This document shows, piece after piece, positions 49,780 to 59,428 of a stretch of 64,000 nucleotides of DNA (position 1 is its first letter; every line of letters starts with the position of its first letter). The notes below the pieces were generated by a model. That model saw only the letters and a list, made by a program, of their open reading frames with translations. It was not told the DNA's origin and did not search any database. The position numbers and the translations under genes were made by a program. The stretch is from Candidatus Solirubrobacter pratensis (GTDB lineage: Bacteria > Actinomycetota > Thermoleophilia > Solirubrobacterales > Solirubrobacteraceae), in contig NZ_AUEK01000013.1 of NCBI RefSeq assembly GCF_000425945.1, positions 62,001 through 126,000 on the forward strand, read 5' to 3'.

Positions 49780-52431
49780 ATGGAGGGTTTGAAGGTGCGC
49801 GCCGGAGGCGTCGCACTCGTTTCGGTCGCACTGGCGGGGCTGGCCGCGAGTTCCGCGCTGGCCTCGCCGGAAGTGACCGTCGGGTCGCTCAGCTCGCTCG
49901 AGGCGGGCGCGAAGGCCGGGACGCTGCGCGGCGAGGTCGTCAACCGCACCGGCCACGCGGTCCATGCCGGGGTCACGGTTCGGATCCAGCGCTACGGCGG
50001 CTCCGCGAAGCTCGTCGGCAACACCGCGGTGCGGGTGCCCGCCAACGCCTCGGCGCCGTACAACGTCGCGGTCGAGCTCCCGCGGAGCCTGAGCCGCGGC
50101 AACTACTACCTGGCGGCGTGCACGCCGTCCGGGACCGGCGCCGGCGACCTCGGCTGCGCGACCTCTGAGAAGGACATCCGGATCAAGGGCGGCACGCCGG
50201 TCCGCGGCACGGCCGTTCAGCTGCCCAAGGCGGTCCCGCACACGAGCGCCAAGGCCGCGCAGGCCGACTCCTGCAGCTCCGGCGCGCACACGCTCGCCCC
50301 GCCCGGCGACCGCGTCTACCCCGATATCGGCAACGGCGGCTACGCCAGTACCCACAGCGACGTCTACATCGACTACGACGCGATCGCCAACCAGTTCTTG
50401 CCGGGCACGCACGTCGACCTCCAGCAGCGCTCGACGCAGTGCCTGACCGACTTCAGCCTCGACTTCGATCGCCACAACTCGGTCACCAGCACCACGGTCC
50501 CCGGTCCCGACTTCACCGTGCAGTCGGTCACGGTCGACGGCGGGCCGGCGACGTTCAAGTTCGTGCAGCCGACGTATCCGGGCGATCCCAACGGCCAGGA
50601 CGATCCCGACCCGCTCGCGCACCGCACGGGCCTGACGACCCCGATCAACGCCGACAACCCGAACCCGCCGGCCTGCCCGCCGACGTCCACGGCGGCCGCG
50701 GCGCAGAACCTGCCGTGCGGGGACACCAAGCTCGTGATCACGCCCGCCGCGCCGATCCCGGCCGGCGCCGACTTCACCGTGACGGTCAACTACACCGGCC
50801 GCCCGGGCGTGCGCCCCTCGCCCACCGGCACCGAGGGCTGGTTCCGCAACGCCACGCCCGGCGCCGAGGGCGCCATGGTCACCTCCGAGCCGACGGGCAC
50901 CGAGGCCTGGATCCCGCTCAACAACCACCCGTCGGTCAAGCCCACCTACGACATCTACGACACGGTCACGAAGGGCAAGGTGGCGATCGGCCCCGGCCGG
51001 TTGGTCGGCTCCGGCGACAACGCGCCGGACGCGAACTTCCCTGACGGCTCGACGAGCTATCACTGGAAGTCCTCGGAGCCGATCGCGAACTACCTGGTCG
51101 AGAACAGCGTCGGCAACTTCGACTACTCGTTCCGCGACGGCGCCAACGACGTCGTCTACTTCGAGGCCCAGGACTCGGCCATCGACCCCGCGCGCAAAGC
51201 GCTCAACAAGGTCGCGATGGACCAGCAGGAAGCCATCACCCACTTCCAGGAGCAGTTCAGCGGGCCGTTCCCGTTCAACTCCAACGGCATCGTCGTCGCC
51301 CTGCCGCGCGCGAGCTTCGAGGAGGAGATGCAGACCAAGATCGTGTTCGTGGGCGGCACCATCGGTGGCGCCCAGGGCACGAACGTGAGCACGTTCGCGC
51401 ACGAGAACATGCACCAGTGGTGGGGCGACAACGTGGCCGAGGGCGCGCCCAAGCTCATGTGGTTCAAGGAGGGCCAGGCGACGACCGCCGAGTACTACAA
51501 CACCGCGCTCGCGGCGGCGAACGCGGCCGGCGGCCAGGGCACCGCGGCCGGCGACGCCGCGTTCGAGGCCAGCCTCGTGAGCCGCTTCAACACCAACTAC
51601 AACTCGACGTCGACGACGTTCTGGAACACCGCCCCGTCGAACCCGACGTCGGCGAGCATGAACGGCAACTCGAACGCCTACGTGCGCCCGGGCACGGCGT
51701 ACCTCGCCTTGCGCGCGATCCTCGGCAAGGACCACTACAACGCCGCGCTGCATCACATCCAGGACGCCTACCGCGGCGGCTCGATCACCGAGGCGCAACT
51801 GGAGTCCGAGTTCCACAAGTACCTGCCGAACCAGTCGCCCGCCTGCCACAACAAGCTCGACGAGTTCTTCAAGCAGTGGTGGGACACGCCGTACACGGGC
51901 TCGCCGGCGGCCGGCAACCGGCCGCAGATCACCGGCCCGGGCCTGGCCGGCGGCGGCTTCTATGACGCCAACGGCGGCTGCGCGCCCTACGGCGTCGACG
52001 TCCCGGCCGCGGTGGGCGGGAACGTGCCCGCCCAGCTGAGCCTGACGCTCGGCACCGCGGCCTCGTTCGGCGCGTTCACGCCGGGCGCGGCCAAGGACTA
52101 CATCGGCTCGACGACCGCCGGCGTCGTCTCCACCGCCGGCGACGCGGCCCTCTCGGTCACGGACGCCGGCAGCACGGCGCCGGGCCACCTGGTGAACGGC
52201 GCCTTCTCGCTCCCGACGGCGCTGAAGGCCTCGGCCGCCAGCCCCGCCGGCACGAGCAACGGCGGCGGCTCGGTCAGCGGCTCGCCGCTGAGCCTGGTGA
52301 CGTGGGCGGCCCCGGTGTCCAACGACGCGGTGGCGATCGACTTCACCCAGTCGATCGGATCCACCGACCCGCTGCGCACCGGCAGCTACAGCACGACGCT
52401 CACCTTCACGCTGTCCACGACGACGCCCTAG
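49780..52431 (+). CDS. Secreted M1-family metallopeptidase with C-terminal shared domain
   Basis: GGAGG lies 5 nt before the ATG. A signal peptide (GGVALVSVALAGLAASSALA) precedes a beta-rich N-terminal part and a gluzincin domain. HENMH (541-545) with Glu564 exactly 18 residues on (FKEGQA) matches HExxH-x18-E of M1 aminopeptidases. SVTVDGGPATF and a TSEPTGTEAWIPLNNHP segment fit the M1 N-terminal saddle. The last 137 residues (AQLSLTLGTAASFGAF to TLTFTLSTTTP) are the domain shared with the proteins at 17371 and 25291, here with a roughly 25-residue insertion. An exported aminopeptidase is implied. Confidence 0.87.
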   Translation: MEGLKVRAGGVALVSVALAGLAASSALASPEVTVGSLSSLEAGAKAGTLRGEVVNRTGHAVHAGVTVRIQRYGGSAKLVGNTAVRVPANASAPYNVAVELPRSLSRGNYYLAACTPSGTGAGDLGCATSEKDIRIKGGTPVRGTAVQLPKAVPHTSAKAAQADSCSSGAHTLAPPGDRVYPDIGNGGYASTHSDVYIDYDAIANQFLPGTHVDLQQRSTQCLTDFSLDFDRHNSVTSTTVPGPDFTVQSVTVDGGPATFKFVQPTYPGDPNGQDDPDPLAHRTGLTTPINADNPNPPACPPTSTAAAAQNLPCGDTKLVITPAAPIPAGADFTVTVNYTGRPGVRPSPTGTEGWFRNATPGAEGAMVTSEPTGTEAWIPLNNHPSVKPTYDIYDTVTKGKVAIGPGRLVGSGDNAPDANFPDGSTSYHWKSSEPIANYLVENSVGNFDYSFRDGANDVVYFEAQDSAIDPARKALNKVAMDQQEAITHFQEQFSGPFPFNSNGIVVALPRASFEEEMQTKIVFVGGTIGGAQGTNVSTFAHENMHQWWGDNVAEGAPKLMWFKEGQATTAEYYNTALAAANAAGGQGTAAGDAAFEASLVSRFNTNYNSTSTTFWNTAPSNPTSASMNGNSNAYVRPGTAYLALRAILGKDHYNAALHHIQDAYRGGSITEAQLESEFHKYLPNQSPACHNKLDEFFKQWWDTPYTGSPAAGNRPQITGPGLAGGGFYDANGGCAPYGVDVPAAVGGNVPAQLSLTLGTAASFGAFTPGAAKDYIGSTTAGVVSTAGDAALSVTDAGSTAPGHLVNGAFSLPTALKASAASPAGTSNGGGSVSGSPLSLVTWAAPVSNDAVAIDFTQSIGSTDPLRTGSYSTTLTFTLSTTTP

Positions 52432-52439
52432 GCGCATCC

Positions 52440-52468
52440 CCGGGGCCTGCCGCGCTGGCGGGCCCCGG
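52440..52468 (+). terminator. Terminator after M1 peptidase gene
   Basis: 12-bp arms (52440-52451 and 52457-52468, one T-G wobble) with loop GCGCT, 8 nt after the stop. Confidence 0.7.
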
Positions 52469-52529
52469 CGATATCGCGTCTCTGGTCGCGCCGGCTCGAC
52501 GTCGCGCGAGGCGGTACCTTCCGACCGCG

Positions 52530-52814
52530 GTGTTCGTCCTGGTGCTCACGTACGTCAAGCCCCTCCCAGAGGTCGACGCGCTGATGCGCGAGCACGTCGC
52601 GTGGCTGGACGAGCACTACGAGGCCGGCCGCTTCCTCGTCTCCGGGCGTCGGATTCCGCGCACGGGCGGCGTCATCCTGGCGCGCGGCGACGATCGGGAG
52701 GAGATCGAGGCGCTCGCGGCGAGCGACCCGTTCGTCAGCGGCGGCGTGGCGACGTGCGAGGTCATCCAGTTCCGCGCATCGCAGACCGCCGCGGGACTCG
52801 ACCCGCTGCTCTGA
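52530..52814 (+). CDS. YciI-family protein (94 aa)
   Basis: The protein has the YciI/YCII dimeric alpha-beta barrel pattern: VLTYVKPLPEVDALMREHVAWLDEHYEAGRFLVSGRR, and DREEIEALAASDPFVSGGVATCEVIQF. The His-Asp pair of the family (EHVAWLD) is present. GTG at 52530 is taken as start; GTG at 52542 is possible. Such proteins are thought to be small enzymes or lyase-like; the function is not known. Confidence 0.83.
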   Translation: MFVLVLTYVKPLPEVDALMREHVAWLDEHYEAGRFLVSGRRIPRTGGVILARGDDREEIEALAASDPFVSGGVATCEVIQFRASQTAAGLDPLL

Positions 52815-52848
52815 AGTTGCGGGCCGTGATGCAGGCGCTCGCCGCGAA

Positions 52849-53946
52849 TCAGCCTCCGGGCGGCTGAGTCGAGCTCGCCGCCGCCCCGTCCCGCGTACGG
52901 CCGTCGAGGCGGCGGCCGGTGGGCCGGATCTCGCCGGATCCGCGGGCGACGAGGGTCGCCGGGAGGATCACCTGGCGGGAAGGGCTGCGCTCGCCGTCGA
53001 GGCGGGCGAAGAGGAGCTCGGCGGCGGCGCGGCCGACGGCGGCCGGGTCCTGCGCGACGACGGACAGTGCGGGGCTCACGACGTCGGCGAGCGCGACGTC
53101 GTCGAAGCCGACGACCGCGATCGAATCCTGCACCCCGAGGGCGTGCAGCGCGCGCACCGCTTCGATCGTGATCAGGTTCTGACTCGTGAACAGCGCCGTC
53201 GGAGGGGCGGGCCCCAGGACGAGCTCGCGCGTCGCTTCGAACGCCTCGTCGGCGCGGACCAGCGGCTGGCGGATCAGGGCCGGATCGCCGCCGATCCCGT
53301 GGCGCGAGAGCGCTTCGCGGTAGCCGCGCAGCCGTTCGACGGCGGTGTGGATCTCCGGCCGGTCGCCGAGGAACCCGATCCTGACGTGGCCGCCGGCGAC
53401 CAGATGCGAGACGGCCGCGTCGGCGCCGCCGGCGTTGTCGGTCACGACCGCGTCGGCGTCGATGAACCGCGGCGGGCGGTCGACGAAGACGAGCGCGACG
53501 CCCGCTCGCTGATCGCGGGCGAGGTAACTCTGGTCGCCGCCGGTCGGCGCGATGATCAACCCGTCGACGCCGCGGGCCAGGAACGCTTGGGCGAGCTTTC
53601 GCTCACGCGTGGGATCCTCGTCCGAGCTGCCGGCGAACACGAGCATGCCGCGACGCTCCGCGACGTCCTCGACGCTCCGGAGCAGCGCGGAGAAGAACGG
53701 GTTGGCGACGTCCTCGAGCAGCAGGGCGATCGTCGCCGACGCGCGGTCGGAACGGCGAAGCGTGCTGGCCGTCAGATCGCGGCGATAGTCGAGCAGCCGG
53801 ACCGCCTCGCGCACCCGGCGGGCCAGCTCGGCTTGCACCTCGACTCCGTTGACGACGCGGGAGACCGTGCTGAGGCTGACGCCGGCGACCGCGGCGACCT
53901 CGCGCATCGTCGAGCGGCGCGCGGGCCCGCGCTCGCGGACGGTCAT
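52849..53946 (-). CDS. LacI-family transcriptional repressor
   Basis: The N-terminal HTH is STMREVAAVAGVSLSTVSRVVNG, and the hinge LTASTLRRSDRASATIALLLEDVANPFFSALLRSVED leads to a periplasmic-binding-like ligand domain with GLIIAPTGGDQSYL, IGFLGDRPEI, IAVVGFDDVALADVVSPALSVV. The 365-residue length is normal. It is divergent from the sugar ABC transporter operon, and repeated GAACGTTC sites lie in the 166 bp between them, so it probably represses the transporter and itself and is released by the imported sugar. Confidence 0.92.
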   Translation of the reverse strand: MTVRERGPARRSTMREVAAVAGVSLSTVSRVVNGVEVQAELARRVREAVRLLDYRRDLTASTLRRSDRASATIALLLEDVANPFFSALLRSVEDVAERRGMLVFAGSSDEDPTRERKLAQAFLARGVDGLIIAPTGGDQSYLARDQRAGVALVFVDRPPRFIDADAVVTDNAGGADAAVSHLVAGGHVRIGFLGDRPEIHTAVERLRGYREALSRHGIGGDPALIRQPLVRADEAFEATRELVLGPAPPTALFTSQNLITIEAVRALHALGVQDSIAVVGFDDVALADVVSPALSVVAQDPAAVGRAAAELLFARLDGERSPSRQVILPATLVARGSGEIRPTGRRLDGRTRDGAAASSTQPPGG

Positions 53947-53947
53947 C

Positions 53948-53985
53948 GAACGTTCCCTGTGAACGTTCTCACGTCGGGAACGTTA
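53948..53985. promoter_or_regulatory. Three GAACGTT-type operator sites at the lacI start
   Basis: GAACGTTCC (53948), GAACGTTCT (53961) and GGAACGTTA (53977) are regularly spaced. GAACGTTC is a perfect palindrome, and the sites begin at the LacI start codon, indicating autoregulation. Confidence 0.65.
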
Positions 53986-54029
53986 CGGCGAGCGTCAAGC
54001 GGCGTAAGCCGAGGCGTGGTGCGATGCGC

Positions 54030-54058
54030 TTGCCAAATCCCAGAGGCAGCGATAGCCT
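54030..54058 (+). promoter_or_regulatory. Promoter of the sugar ABC operon
   Basis: TTGCCA (54030-54035), 17 bp, TAGCCT (54053-54058). Transcription should start near 54065, inside the operator. Confidence 0.6.
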
Positions 54059-54084
54059 CGAAACGTTCGCTTAGGGACGTTCCT
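54059..54084. promoter_or_regulatory. Operator sites at the ABC operon start
   Basis: CGAAACGTTCGC (54059-54070) and GGGACGTTCCT (54074-54084) resemble the sites near lacI and cover the start of transcription. Confidence 0.6.
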
Positions 54085-54112
54085 GAGTGAAGCCTTCTGG
54101 GAGGAGGGATCG

Positions 54113-55150
54113 ATGATCCATGTTGAGCGCCTTCGGCACGTCGCGACTCGGGCGGTCGCGCTCGCGGTAGCCGTCGGGCTGGTCGTCGCCGGAGTCTCGG
54201 CCTGCGGGAGCAGCAGCGAATCGTCCGGCAACGGCGGTGGCGGCGGCGGCGGCGACATCACCGTCGGCCTGATCACGAAGACCGACACCAATCCCTTCTT
54301 CGTGAAGATGAAGGCCGGGGCCCAGAAGGCCGCCACGAAGGCGCGCGTCAAGTTGATGACCGCGGCCGGCAAGTACGACGGCGACAACGCGAGCCAGGTC
54401 ACCGCGATCAACAACATGATCGCCGCCGGCGCAAAGGGCATCCTGCTGGTCCCGAGCGACACCAAGGCAATCGTGCCGACCGTGGAGAAGGCGCGCAAGC
54501 AGGGCGTCAAGGTCATCACCCTCGACACGCCGCTCGAGCCGCAGACCGCGGCCGACGCGCTGTTCGCGACCAACAACTTCACCGCCGGCAAGCTGATCGG
54601 CCAGTACGCCAAGGCGGCCATGAAGGGCAAGAAGCCGACGATCGCGATGATGGACCTCAACCCGGGGATCACGGTCGGCGACCTGCGCCACAACGGCTTC
54701 CTCTCGGGTCTGGGGATCCCGAAGAACTCGCCCGACATCGTCTGCAGCCAGTACACGCAGGGCGACCAGGCCAAGGGGCAGGCGGCGATGGAGAACTGCC
54801 TGCAGAAGGACCCGAACATCAACCTCGTGTACTCGATCAACGAGCCGTCGGGGCTCGGCGCGTACAACGCGCTGCAGAAGGCGGGCAAGGCGAACGGCGT
54901 CCTGCTCGTCTCGGTCGACGGCGGATGCACCGGGGTGAAGGGCGTCAAGGACGGCAAGATCGCCGCCACCTCGCAGCAGTATCCGCTGAAGATGGCGAGC
55001 GAGGGCGTGCAGGCGATCGTCGACTCGGTGCGCAACAGCGCGAAGGTCTCGGGGTATCACGACACCGGCGTGAACCTGATCACGGCGAAGCCGATGGCGG
55101 GAGTCCCCAGCAAGGACGTGCAGTTCGGCATCGCGAACTGCTGGGGCTGA
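54113..55150 (+). CDS. Sugar ABC transporter, substrate-binding lipoprotein
   Basis: GGGAGGAGGG lies before the ATG. The lipobox is GVSACGSS followed by a Gly/Ser linker. The mature domain resembles FrcB/RbsB: VGLITKTDTNPFFVKMKAGAQKAA, NNMIAAGAKGILLVPSDTKAI, VITLDTPLEPQTAADALFATNNFTAGKLIG and VLLVSVDGGCTGVKG. The 345-residue length is usual. It is the first gene of the operon with permease and ATPase. The sugar is unknown; fructose or ribose relatives are typical of this family. Confidence 0.92.
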   Translation: MIHVERLRHVATRAVALAVAVGLVVAGVSACGSSSESSGNGGGGGGGDITVGLITKTDTNPFFVKMKAGAQKAATKARVKLMTAAGKYDGDNASQVTAINNMIAAGAKGILLVPSDTKAIVPTVEKARKQGVKVITLDTPLEPQTAADALFATNNFTAGKLIGQYAKAAMKGKKPTIAMMDLNPGITVGDLRHNGFLSGLGIPKNSPDIVCSQYTQGDQAKGQAAMENCLQKDPNINLVYSINEPSGLGAYNALQKAGKANGVLLVSVDGGCTGVKGVKDGKIAATSQQYPLKMASEGVQAIVDSVRNSAKVSGYHDTGVNLITAKPMAGVPSKDVQFGIANCWG

Positions 55151-55192
55151 TCGGTCGAGCGCAATGACCCTCCCCTTCCCCTTCCAGGCCGG

Positions 55193-56196
55193 ATGACCGG
55201 CGTCGTCACGGACGCGCAGGAGTCCCGGGCGCAGGAGCGTCGCCCGGGACTCCTGGTCCGAGCCCGCGCGGTGTCGGTCGCGGGGCCGCTGCTCGCGCTG
55301 GCGATCGCGATCGCGTTCTTCTCGATCAAGTCCGACCGCTTCCTGTCCGGCGCGAACCTCTCCCTGATCGCCCAGCAGGTGATGGTGGTCGGCACCTTGG
55401 CGATCGGCCAGACGCTGATCATCCTGACCGCGGGCATCGACCTGTCATGCGGCGCGGTCATGGCGCTCTCGTCGATCTTCATGACCAAGCTGGCGGTCGA
55501 CGGCGGCGTGGCGCCGCTGCTGGCGATCGCCATCGGCCTGCTGGTCGCCACCGGGTTCGGCGTCCTCAACGGCGGGCTGGTGACCCGGCTGCAACTGCCG
55601 CCGTTCATCGTCACCCTCGGCACGCTGAACATCGCGTTCGCGCTGACGCACATCTACTCGAAGGATCAGACCATCAGCAACGTGCCGAGCGCGATCACGT
55701 GGATGGGCACGACGTTCGACGTCGGCAACACCGCCGTCGCTTATGGCTCGGTGCTCATGCTCGTGCTGTTCGCCGTCGTCTTCTTCATCCTGCGCCAGAC
55801 CGCGGGCGGCCGGCACGTGTACGCGATCGGCGACAACGCCGAGGCGGCGCGCCTCACCGGCATCCACACGAACCGGGTGCTGCTCGCGGTCTACGCGTCC
55901 GCCGGGCTGCTGTACGGCATCGCGGCGCTGCTGTTGATCGGGTACACGAACGTCGGCGACCCGCAGGCCGGACAGACCGACAACCTGGACTCCATCACCG
56001 CCGTGGTGATCGGTGGCACGAGCCTCTTCGGGGGCCGCGGCAGCGTGGTCGGGACGCTGATCGGCGCGCTGATCGTCGGCGTGATCCGCAACGGACTCCA
56101 GCTCATCGGCGTCGCGTCCATCTACCAGGTGCTGATCACCGGCGTCCTGGTGATCGTGGCCGTCGCCGTCGACCAGCTCGCGCGCAGGAGGCAGCG

Positions 56197-56200
<4 letters not shown>
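55193..56200 (+). CDS. Sugar ABC transporter permease (RbsC/FrcC-like)
   Basis: The 335-residue protein has about ten hydrophobic helices with family motifs: TLAIGQTLIILTAGIDLSCGAVMALSSI, VNGG-type loop VLNGGLVTRLQLPPFIVTLGTLNIA, HVYAIGDNAEAARLTGIHTNRV and GGTSLFGGRGSVVGTLIGALIVGVI. A cytoplasmic 25-residue extension precedes TM1. The stop overlaps the ATPase start (ATGA), so the ratio is coordinated. Confidence 0.93.
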
Positions 56201-56991
<791 letters not shown>

Positions 56992-57117
56992 ACGCTGTGC
57001 GCTCCCGCGGGGCCGCGGTCACGCCCGGCACCCGGTCCTGCTGGGCGATAGGAGGTGGATGTCGTTTCACCCCGTTGGGGTCCGGGGGGCCTCGCGGGGC
57101 CCGCCATCGTGGACGGC

Positions 57118-58062
57118 ATGACATGGAGATGCGTGCTCGCCGTGGCGGTCGCGATGCCGGCCCTGCCGGCCGTCGCGGCGGCCTCCGATACGACCATCGC
57201 GACGACCGCGCGCGCGACGCCCCTCGCCGCGGACGCCGGCCGTCTGCTCTACAGCGCCTGGGACGGCTCCGCCTACCGTCTCACGCTGCTCGCCGGCGGC
57301 GGCACCAGCCGGACCCTGCCGGTCGCCGGTCAGGCGCAGCCGTTCCGGGCCGACATCGGCCCAGGCCCTGACGGGCACGAGCTGGCGGTCTACCCGCGCT
57401 GCGAGTCCGCGAGCACGGGCTGCGATCTGTACGCGTTCGACTTCACGACCGGGATCGAGCGCCGGCTCGCGAACGCCGACAGCCCGAGCGACGACGAGAT
57501 CGCCGGCGCCGTCTGGCGCGGGACGCTGGTGTTCTCGCGCGTGTACCGCTCGCGGCACCGCGGGTTCATCTACCAGCGCCCGCTGGCCGGCGGCGGCAGG
57601 TCGCGCCGCGTGTCGGCGTTGACCGCGCTCACGCTCGATCTGCGCGGGACGCGCGTGCCGTTCTCGCGCTCGCTGGAATGGAGCAACGAGCCGTGGCTGG
57701 CCGGCAGCGCCGGCGCGCCGTCGCGGCGCCTGGCGACCGTGCCGGGCAGCGGCGCGGCCGTCGACTTCTTGACCGACGTCAACCCGACCGCCTACGGCAG
57801 CTCGATCTACTGGCTGCTGGTGAGCTCGGGCGACGACGACTACAGCGAGATCCACCGCTTCAACCGCACCCGGGGGCGAGACGAGCGGGTCCCGACGCGG
57901 ATCCCCGCCGTGGCGGGCGGTTTCGCGTACGACGCCGGCGTGGCCTACTACGCGGCTCCCGTCCAGGGCACGGCCTGTCCCCCCGATCGCGACTGCACGA
58001 CGACGATCCACCGCGTCGACGGACTCACGTTCGAGCCCGCGCCGCCGATCCGCCTGCGCTAG
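57118..58062 (+). CDS. Secreted beta-propeller-like protein
   Basis: The 314-residue protein has a signal peptide (CVLAVAVAMPALPAVAAA) and then repeats of about 45 residues in which short strands recur: RLLYSAWDGSAYRLTLLAGGG, DLYAFDFTTGIERRLANAD, LVFSRVYRSRHRG, SSIYWLLVSSGDDDYSEIHRFN. This suggests a TolB-like propeller or WD-type sensor. It has few Cys. ATG at 57118 gives the best signal peptide. Function unknown. Confidence 0.65.
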   Translation: MTWRCVLAVAVAMPALPAVAAASDTTIATTARATPLAADAGRLLYSAWDGSAYRLTLLAGGGTSRTLPVAGQAQPFRADIGPGPDGHELAVYPRCESASTGCDLYAFDFTTGIERRLANADSPSDDEIAGAVWRGTLVFSRVYRSRHRGFIYQRPLAGGGRSRRVSALTALTLDLRGTRVPFSRSLEWSNEPWLAGSAGAPSRRLATVPGSGAAVDFLTDVNPTAYGSSIYWLLVSSGDDDYSEIHRFNRTRGRDERVPTRIPAVAGGFAYDAGVAYYAAPVQGTACPPDRDCTTTIHRVDGLTFEPAPPIRLR

Positions 58063-58181
58063 ACGCACCAAGTCGCCGCGCCCGCCCGGCACGGCAGGCG
58101 GTTGTCCGCTTGACCGGAGGCGTCCCGATCGCTTTGCCTCTCAGGGCCGGCGACGCCTAGCTCGCGTCGTCGGCCGTTTGT

Positions 58182-59015
58182 TCACAGCGGCGCGGCTCGA
58201 CGGAGCTGCCGGATCCTCGTGACGGTGAAGACGAGGACGAGCGGGGCGGCGGCGATGACGAGCAGGACGACGCCGTCGCCCGCACCCGGGGCGCCGAGCC
58301 CGACGGCGCTGAGCGGCACGGCGCCCGCGATCGCGACGCGCGGGTCCGTGGGCAGCATCGCGACGGCGTAGACGACGACGAGGATCGCCGCGACCGCCAC
58401 GACCGCCAGCAGCAGCGGCGACTGCTCGTACTTCGGAGGACCCAGGGTCGCGACGAGCGTCGCGGGGATCACGAGCCACGCGAGCCCGCGCAGGTCGAGC
58501 TCACGCTTCCGCGGGGCGATCACAAGCGCCGCGAAGCAGACGATGGAGGGCAGCGACACGGCCAGCACCGCGAGCTTCAGCGTCGGGTGATGGTCGAACA
58601 GCGCGGGAAGCCGGGCCGCGGTCCAGACCAGCGCCGCGGCGCCGGCGACACGATCGTGCCCGACCAGCGCAAGCGCGAGCGCGATGCCGAGCAGCACGAG
58701 CGAGGCCGGCGCCAGCAGCGGATCCTGCATGCCGCGCACGGTCTGCGAGAGCAGCGTGCTCAGGTCGAGCGTCATCAGCCACACGCCGGCCAGGCAGAGC
58801 CCGTCGGCGATCACGCGCCGGCTGCCCGTCCTCGCCGTGCGCGTCGCGCGCGCCCGCAGGCCCAGCCGCACGAGATCGGCGAGCTCGCGGCCGAACCGCC
58901 GCCGCGAGCCCTCGGCGACTTCGAGCGCCGTCGCGGTCATCTCGGCGCCCAACTCATGTCGCAGCTGCGGCGGATAGGTCAGCAGCGCCACCTGTACGAC
59001 GCGGTCGCGGCTCAT
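58182..59015 (-). CDS. Integral membrane protein in a PadR operon
   Basis: The 277-residue protein has an N-terminal cytoplasmic part (YPPQLRHELGAEMTATALEVAEGSRRRFGRELADLVRLGLRAR) followed by about seven hydrophobic helices. The N-terminal part resembles the short segment seen in membrane proteins that follow PadR regulators. The function is unknown; export or envelope stress is possible. Its start overlaps the PadR stop by 4 nt. Confidence 0.75.
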   Translation of the reverse strand: MSRDRVVQVALLTYPPQLRHELGAEMTATALEVAEGSRRRFGRELADLVRLGLRARATRTARTGSRRVIADGLCLAGVWLMTLDLSTLLSQTVRGMQDPLLAPASLVLLGIALALALVGHDRVAGAAALVWTAARLPALFDHHPTLKLAVLAVSLPSIVCFAALVIAPRKRELDLRGLAWLVIPATLVATLGPPKYEQSPLLLAVVAVAAILVVVYAVAMLPTDPRVAIAGAVPLSAVGLGAPGAGDGVVLLVIAAAPLVLVFTVTRIRQLRRAAPL

Positions 59016-59335
59016 TGCGCCACCGCCGTCGCGCGCAGCCGGCGCGACACGGTGCGCGCCGCTCGCTCCAGCCGCCGGGTCTCGGCCTCGAGCTCGCGGC
59101 GTCCTTCCGGCGTGAGGGAGTAGTCGCGACGCTCGCGGCCGCCTTCCCGGTAGGGGTCGCCGGCGACGACCAGCCCCTCGGCGATCGCCCGCTCGAGCAG
59201 CGCATACAGCGTGCCGGTGGAGGGACGGACCTCCCCGTTCGAGAGCTCTGCGGCGCGTTGCACGATCGCATAGCCGTGCAATGGTCCGTCGATCAGCGTC
59301 GCCAGCGCGATGTAGCTCGGCATTCGGAACTCCAT
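59012..59335 (-). CDS. PadR-family transcriptional regulator
   Basis: The 107-residue regulator has a winged helix (YIALATLIDGPLHGYAIVQRAAELSNGEVRPSTGTLYALLERAIAEGLVV) and a C-terminal dimerisation helix (ELEAETRRLERAARTVSRRL). ATG at 59335 was chosen because TATGGT lies exactly 7 nt upstream; an in-frame start at 59347 would fall inside the -10 box. It overlaps the downstream membrane protein gene. An operator sits immediately upstream. Confidence 0.87.
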   Translation of the reverse strand: MEFRMPSYIALATLIDGPLHGYAIVQRAAELSNGEVRPSTGTLYALLERAIAEGLVVAGDPYREGGRERRDYSLTPEGRRELEAETRRLERAARTVSRRLRATAVAQ

Positions 59336-59342
59336 GACCGCC

Positions 59343-59379
59343 ACCATATATCGATCATCGACATGTCGGTACTCGACAT
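59343..59379 (-). promoter_or_regulatory. PadR promoter and operator
   Basis: TATGGT (-10, minus strand, 59348-59343) precedes the ATG by 7 nt. Upstream, CGACATGTCG (59359-59368) is a perfect palindrome and ATGTCG-N5-CGACAT (59363-59379) overlaps it, as expected for PadR autoregulation. Confidence 0.6.
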
Positions 59380-59428
59380 ACGGCTAGACCGCACCCGCCC
59401 GCCCGGCGGCTAGCGATACTGCCCCGGC

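Noticed and set aside
49672..52437. 921-codon antisense frame over the M1 peptidase gene
   Set aside because: Low-complexity Arg/Ala/Gly product; the plus strand has HENMH-x18-E and a signal peptide.
53143..54090. Plus-strand frame over the lacI gene
   Set aside because: Shadow of the LacI regulator, which has a clear HTH and ligand domain on the minus strand.
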